Origin: an uncultured Mogibacterium sp.
Lineage (GTDB): Bacteria > Bacillota_A > Clostridia > Peptostreptococcales > Anaerovoracaceae
DNA length: 11,352 nucleotides
Direction of reading: 5' to 3'
NCBI RefSeq assembly: GCF_938039775.1
Contig: NZ_CALHTQ010000172.1
Location: forward strand, 1-11,352
The translations under genes and the position numbers were made by a program. Below the pieces are notes generated by a model, which saw only the letters and a list, made by a program, of their open reading frames with translations, searched no databases and was not told where the DNA came from. Shown in pieces: positions 8,714-11,352 of the stretch (its first letter is position 1; every line of letters starts with the position of its first letter).

Positions 8714-9184
8714 GTGCCAAGAAAAGGAAACACACCAAAACGTATAGTACTTCCTGATCCAGTATACGGAAATCTTGTTGTAGCAAAGCTTATCAACAGC
8801 ATCATGCTTGATGGTAAGAAGGGCGTAGCTCAGGCTATCGTTTACGGAGCTTTTGACAAGGTGAAGGAAATCACTGGTGAAGAACCATTGGAAGTATTTG
8901 ATAAGGCAATGAACAACATCATGCCTGTTTTAGAAGTAAAAGCAAGAAGAATCGGTGGTGCGAACTATCAGGTACCTATTGAGGTTAGACCTGAGAGAAG
9001 ACAGACACTTGCCCTAAGATGGCTAACAGCAGCTGTTAGAGCAAGAGGCGAGAGAACCATGGCGGAGAGACTTGCAAAGGAACTGATTGACGCAGCTAAC
9101 AGCACAGGCGCATCAGTTAAGAAGAAAGAAGATACACATAGAATGGCAGAGGCTAATAAGGCATTTGCACATTTCAGATGGTAG
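8714..9184 (+). CDS. rpsG: 30S ribosomal protein S7
   Basis: Primary 16S rRNA-binding protein that nucleates the 30S head and lies near the E site; in E. coli it also represses its own operon. Starting at GTG the product is 156 residues, exactly the usual Bacillota length. It shows the basic N-terminus PRKGNTPKR, the segment [20 protein letters not shown] that forms the RNA-binding beta hairpin, [14 protein letters not shown], and the typical ending [13 protein letters not shown]. It is preceded by the long structured gap at 8453-8713 and followed 23 bases later by fusA, so translational regulation at rpsG would probably extend to fusA. Confidence 0.97.
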   Translation: MPRKGNTPKRIVLPDPVYGNLVVAKLINSIMLDGKKGVAQAIVYGAFDKVKEITGEEPLEVFDKAMNNIMPVLEVKARRIGGANYQVPIEVRPERRQTLALRWLTAAVRARGERTMAERLAKELIDAANSTGASVKKKEDTHRMAEANKAFAHFRW

Positions 9185-9207
9185 TTTGATTAGACGGAGG
9201 AAAAGTA

Positions 9208-11280
9208 ATGGCAGGTAGAGAATTCTCATTAGAGAACACAAGAAATATCGGTATCATGGCCCACATCGATGCTGGTAAGACTACCACAACCGAAAGAATC
9301 CTCTTCTATACAGGTAAGTCACACAAGATTGGTGAGACACATGACGGCGCAGCTGTTATGGACTGGATGGAACAGGAACAGGAACGTGGTATTACCATTA
9401 CTTCTGCTGCGACTACTGCACAGTGGAAGGGAAACAGAATCAATATCATTGATACTCCAGGCCACGTAGACTTTACAGTTGAAGTAGAAAGATCGCTTAG
9501 AGTACTTGACGGTGCGGTTACAGTACTCTGCGCTAAGGGTGGTGTTGAGCCACAGTCCGAAACAGTTTGGAGACAGGCTGAAAAATACGGAGTTCCAAGA
9601 ATGATTTTCGTCAATAAGATGGATATTCTAGGAGCTAATTTCTACAGGGTAGTAGATATGGTAAAGGATAGACTTAAGGCTAACGCCGTGCCTGTTCAGC
9701 TACCAATCGGAGTAGAAGAAACATTCATAGGTATCATTGACCTAGTAACTATGAAGGCAGAAATTTATAAGGATGATCTCGGAAAAGATTTCGAGATTAC
9801 AGATATTCCTGAAGACATGATGGAAATAGCTCAGGAGTGGAGAGAAAAGCTGATTGAGTCCGTTGCAGAGTGCGACGAAGAGCTCATGATGAAGTTCCTC
9901 GATGGTGAAGAGCTGACAATCGAAGAAGTAAAGACAACTATCCGTAAGCAGACAATTGACTGCCAGATGGTTCCAGTATTCTGCGGATCAGCTTACAGAA
10001 ATAAGGGTGTACAGATGATGCTCGACGGAGTTATCGACTATATGCCATCACCAGTAGACATTCCAGCTATCAAGGGTATTAACCCTGTTACTGGAGAAGA
10101 AGACGAGAGACCATCATCAGATGAGGCTCCATTCTCAGCTTTAGCATTCAAGATTATGGCTGACCCATTCGTAGGAAAGCTTGCGTTCTTCAGAGTATAT
10201 TCAGGAAGCATTGAGTCAGGCTCATATGTTTACAACTCAACAAAGGGCAAGAAGGGAAGACTCGGAAGAATCCTTCAGATGCACGCTAATAAGAGAGAGG
10301 AAATCGATAAGGTTTACTCAGGAGACATTGCTGCAGCTGTAGGTCTAAAGGATGTTACAACAGGTGACACACTTTGCGACGAAAAGAATGAAATTATTCT
10401 TGAGTCAATGGAATTCCCAGATCCAGTAATTGAGATTGCTATCGAGCCTAAGACGAAGGCAGGTCAGGAAAAGATGGGTATCGCTTTGGCAAAGCTTGCT
10501 GAAGAAGATCCAACTTTCAAGACATACACAAATGAAGATACAGGACAGACCATCATCGCAGGTATGGGTGAGCTCCACCTAGAAATCATCGTAGATAGAC
10601 TTCTTCGTGAGTTCAAGGTAGAGGCTAACGTTGGTAAGCCACAGGTTTCATACAAAGAAACTATCACCGAGAATGCAGATGTGGATCACAAGTATGCTAA
10701 GCAGTCTGGTGGTCACGGTCAGTACGGTCACGTTAAGATCAGGGTATTCCCACGCGAGCCAGGTGCTGGATTCGAGTTCATCAACTCAATCGTCGGCGGT
10801 GCGGTTCCAAAGGAATACATCGGACCTATCGAGGCAGGTATCAAAGAAGCGATGGAGACTGGTCCAGTTGCTGGATATCAGGTAGTCGATGTCGGTGTTG
10901 AACTATATGATGGTTCATACCACGAAGTTGACTCATCTGAAATGGCATTTAAGGTAGCAGCATCCATGGCATTTAGAGAAGCAGCAAAGAAGGGTAAGCC
11001 AGTTCTCCTTGAGCCTATATTCAAGGTAGAGGTAACCGTTCCGGATGAGTATATGGGCGATGTAATCGGTGACATCTCTTCAAGAAGAGGAAGAATCGAA
11101 GGCTCAGATATGAACAACGGTGCTGTAGCAGTTAGAGGTATGGTACCTCTATCAGAGATGTTTGGATATGCAACAGACCTTAGATCTAAGACACAGGGTC
11201 GTGGTGTATATGTAATGCAGTTTGACCACTTTGAGAAGCTTCCAGATAACCTTGTTGAAAAGGTTAATGCAAGCAAGTAA
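9208..11280 (+). CDS. fusA: elongation factor G
   Basis: Translational GTPase that drives tRNA-mRNA translocation on the ribosome and, with RRF, ribosome recycling. The 690-residue product is complete and close to the 692 of Bacillus. GTPase motifs: G1 AHIDAGKT at 18-25, G2 RGITI at 60-64 with T63, G3 DTPGH at 82-86 with catalytic H86, G4 NKMD at 136-139, and G5 SA at 261-262. Domain III has [10 protein letters not shown], and domain IV has the [11 protein letters not shown] loop that enters the A site. No truncation or known fusidic acid resistance feature is evident. The ATG is preceded by GGAGG (9196-9200) with seven bases of spacing. It lies between rpsG and tuf in the standard str operon order. 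Confidence 0.98.
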   Translation: MAGREFSLENTRNIGIMAHIDAGKTTTTERILFYTGKSHKIGETHDGAAVMDWMEQEQERGITITSAATTAQWKGNRINIIDTPGHVDFTVEVERSLRVLDGAVTVLCAKGGVEPQSETVWRQAEKYGVPRMIFVNKMDILGANFYRVVDMVKDRLKANAVPVQLPIGVEETFIGIIDLVTMKAEIYKDDLGKDFEITDIPEDMMEIAQEWREKLIESVAECDEELMMKFLDGEELTIEEVKTTIRKQTIDCQMVPVFCGSAYRNKGVQMMLDGVIDYMPSPVDIPAIKGINPVTGEEDERPSSDEAPFSALAFKIMADPFVGKLAFFRVYSGSIESGSYVYNSTKGKKGRLGRILQMHANKREEIDKVYSGDIAAAVGLKDVTTGDTLCDEKNEIILESMEFPDPVIEIAIEPKTKAGQEKMGIALAKLAEEDPTFKTYTNEDTGQTIIAGMGELHLEIIVDRLLREFKVEANVGKPQVSYKETITENADVDHKYAKQSGGHGQYGHVKIRVFPREPGAGFEFINSIVGGAVPKEYIGPIEAGIKEAMETGPVAGYQVVDVGVELYDGSYHEVDSSEMAFKVAASMAFREAAKKGKPVLLEPIFKVEVTVPDEYMGDVIGDISSRRGRIEGSDMNNGAVAVRGMVPLSEMFGYATDLRSKTQGRGVYVMQFDHFEKLPDNLVEKVNASK

Positions 11281-11301
11281 CCTAATTGGAGGAATATAAT
11301 A

Positions 11302-11352
11302 ATGGCAAAACAGAAATTTGAAAGAAACAAACCACATATCAATATCGGTACA
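11302..11352 (+). CDS. tuf: elongation factor Tu, N-terminal fragment cut by the window edge
   Basis: Seventeen codons are visible, encoding MAKQKFERNKPHINIGT, which is the EF-Tu N-terminus just before the GTPase P-loop. EF-Tu carries aminoacyl-tRNA to the ribosomal A site. The ATG follows TGGAGG (11287-11292) by nine bases and lies 21 bases after the fusA stop, as expected for the last gene of a str operon. The remaining gene is outside the window. Confidence 0.93.
   Translation, partial: MAKQKFERNKPHINIGT

Overview
This is a core-genome window from a low-to-mid GC member of the Bacillota, most likely class Clostridia. The evidence is the compact beta and beta' subunits without proteobacterial insertions, the 138-residue Bacillus-type S12, strong AGGAGG-like Shine-Dalgarno sites, and heavy AGA arginine codon use in the highly expressed genes. 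A genus cannot be named safely from this stretch.

Layout, all on the + strand. Positions 1-327 hold a possible 45-codon ORF (42-179), an intrinsic terminator whose 5' arm contains the end of that ORF (164-200), an inverted repeat overlapping a -35 box, and a strong promoter (249-277). Then come rpoB (328-4011) and rpoC (4029-7913), separated by 17 bases. A second strong promoter (7923-7951) starts 9 bases after the rpoC stop and is followed by a 13-bp leader hairpin. It drives rpsL (8036-8452), rpsG (8714-9184), fusA (9208-11280) and the first 17 codons of tuf (11302 to the window edge), i.e. the str operon. I could not recognise rplL directly upstream of rpoB; the 41 bases available do not look like its 3' end.

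The genes make the RNA polymerase beta and beta' subunits, then two 30S proteins (S12 in the decoding centre, S7 the nucleator of the 30S head), then the two elongation GTPases. All coding regions look intact and ordinary: catalytic and zinc-binding residues are present, and the rifampicin- and streptomycin-contact residues match the sensitive type. Both polymerase subunits end in acidic tails, and that of beta' is long.

The most interesting part is non-coding. The rpsL-rpsG gap is 261 bases long, folds into several hairpins, and carries short motifs in the same order as the S7-binding region of 16S rRNA (CACAAG, AGUAAUCG, hairpin, CGGUGAA). This suggests an S7 autoregulatory site of the kind known from the Escherichia coli str operon, but larger and perhaps with a partial second copy. 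No novel enzyme, mobile element, CRISPR array, tRNA or rRNA gene was found.
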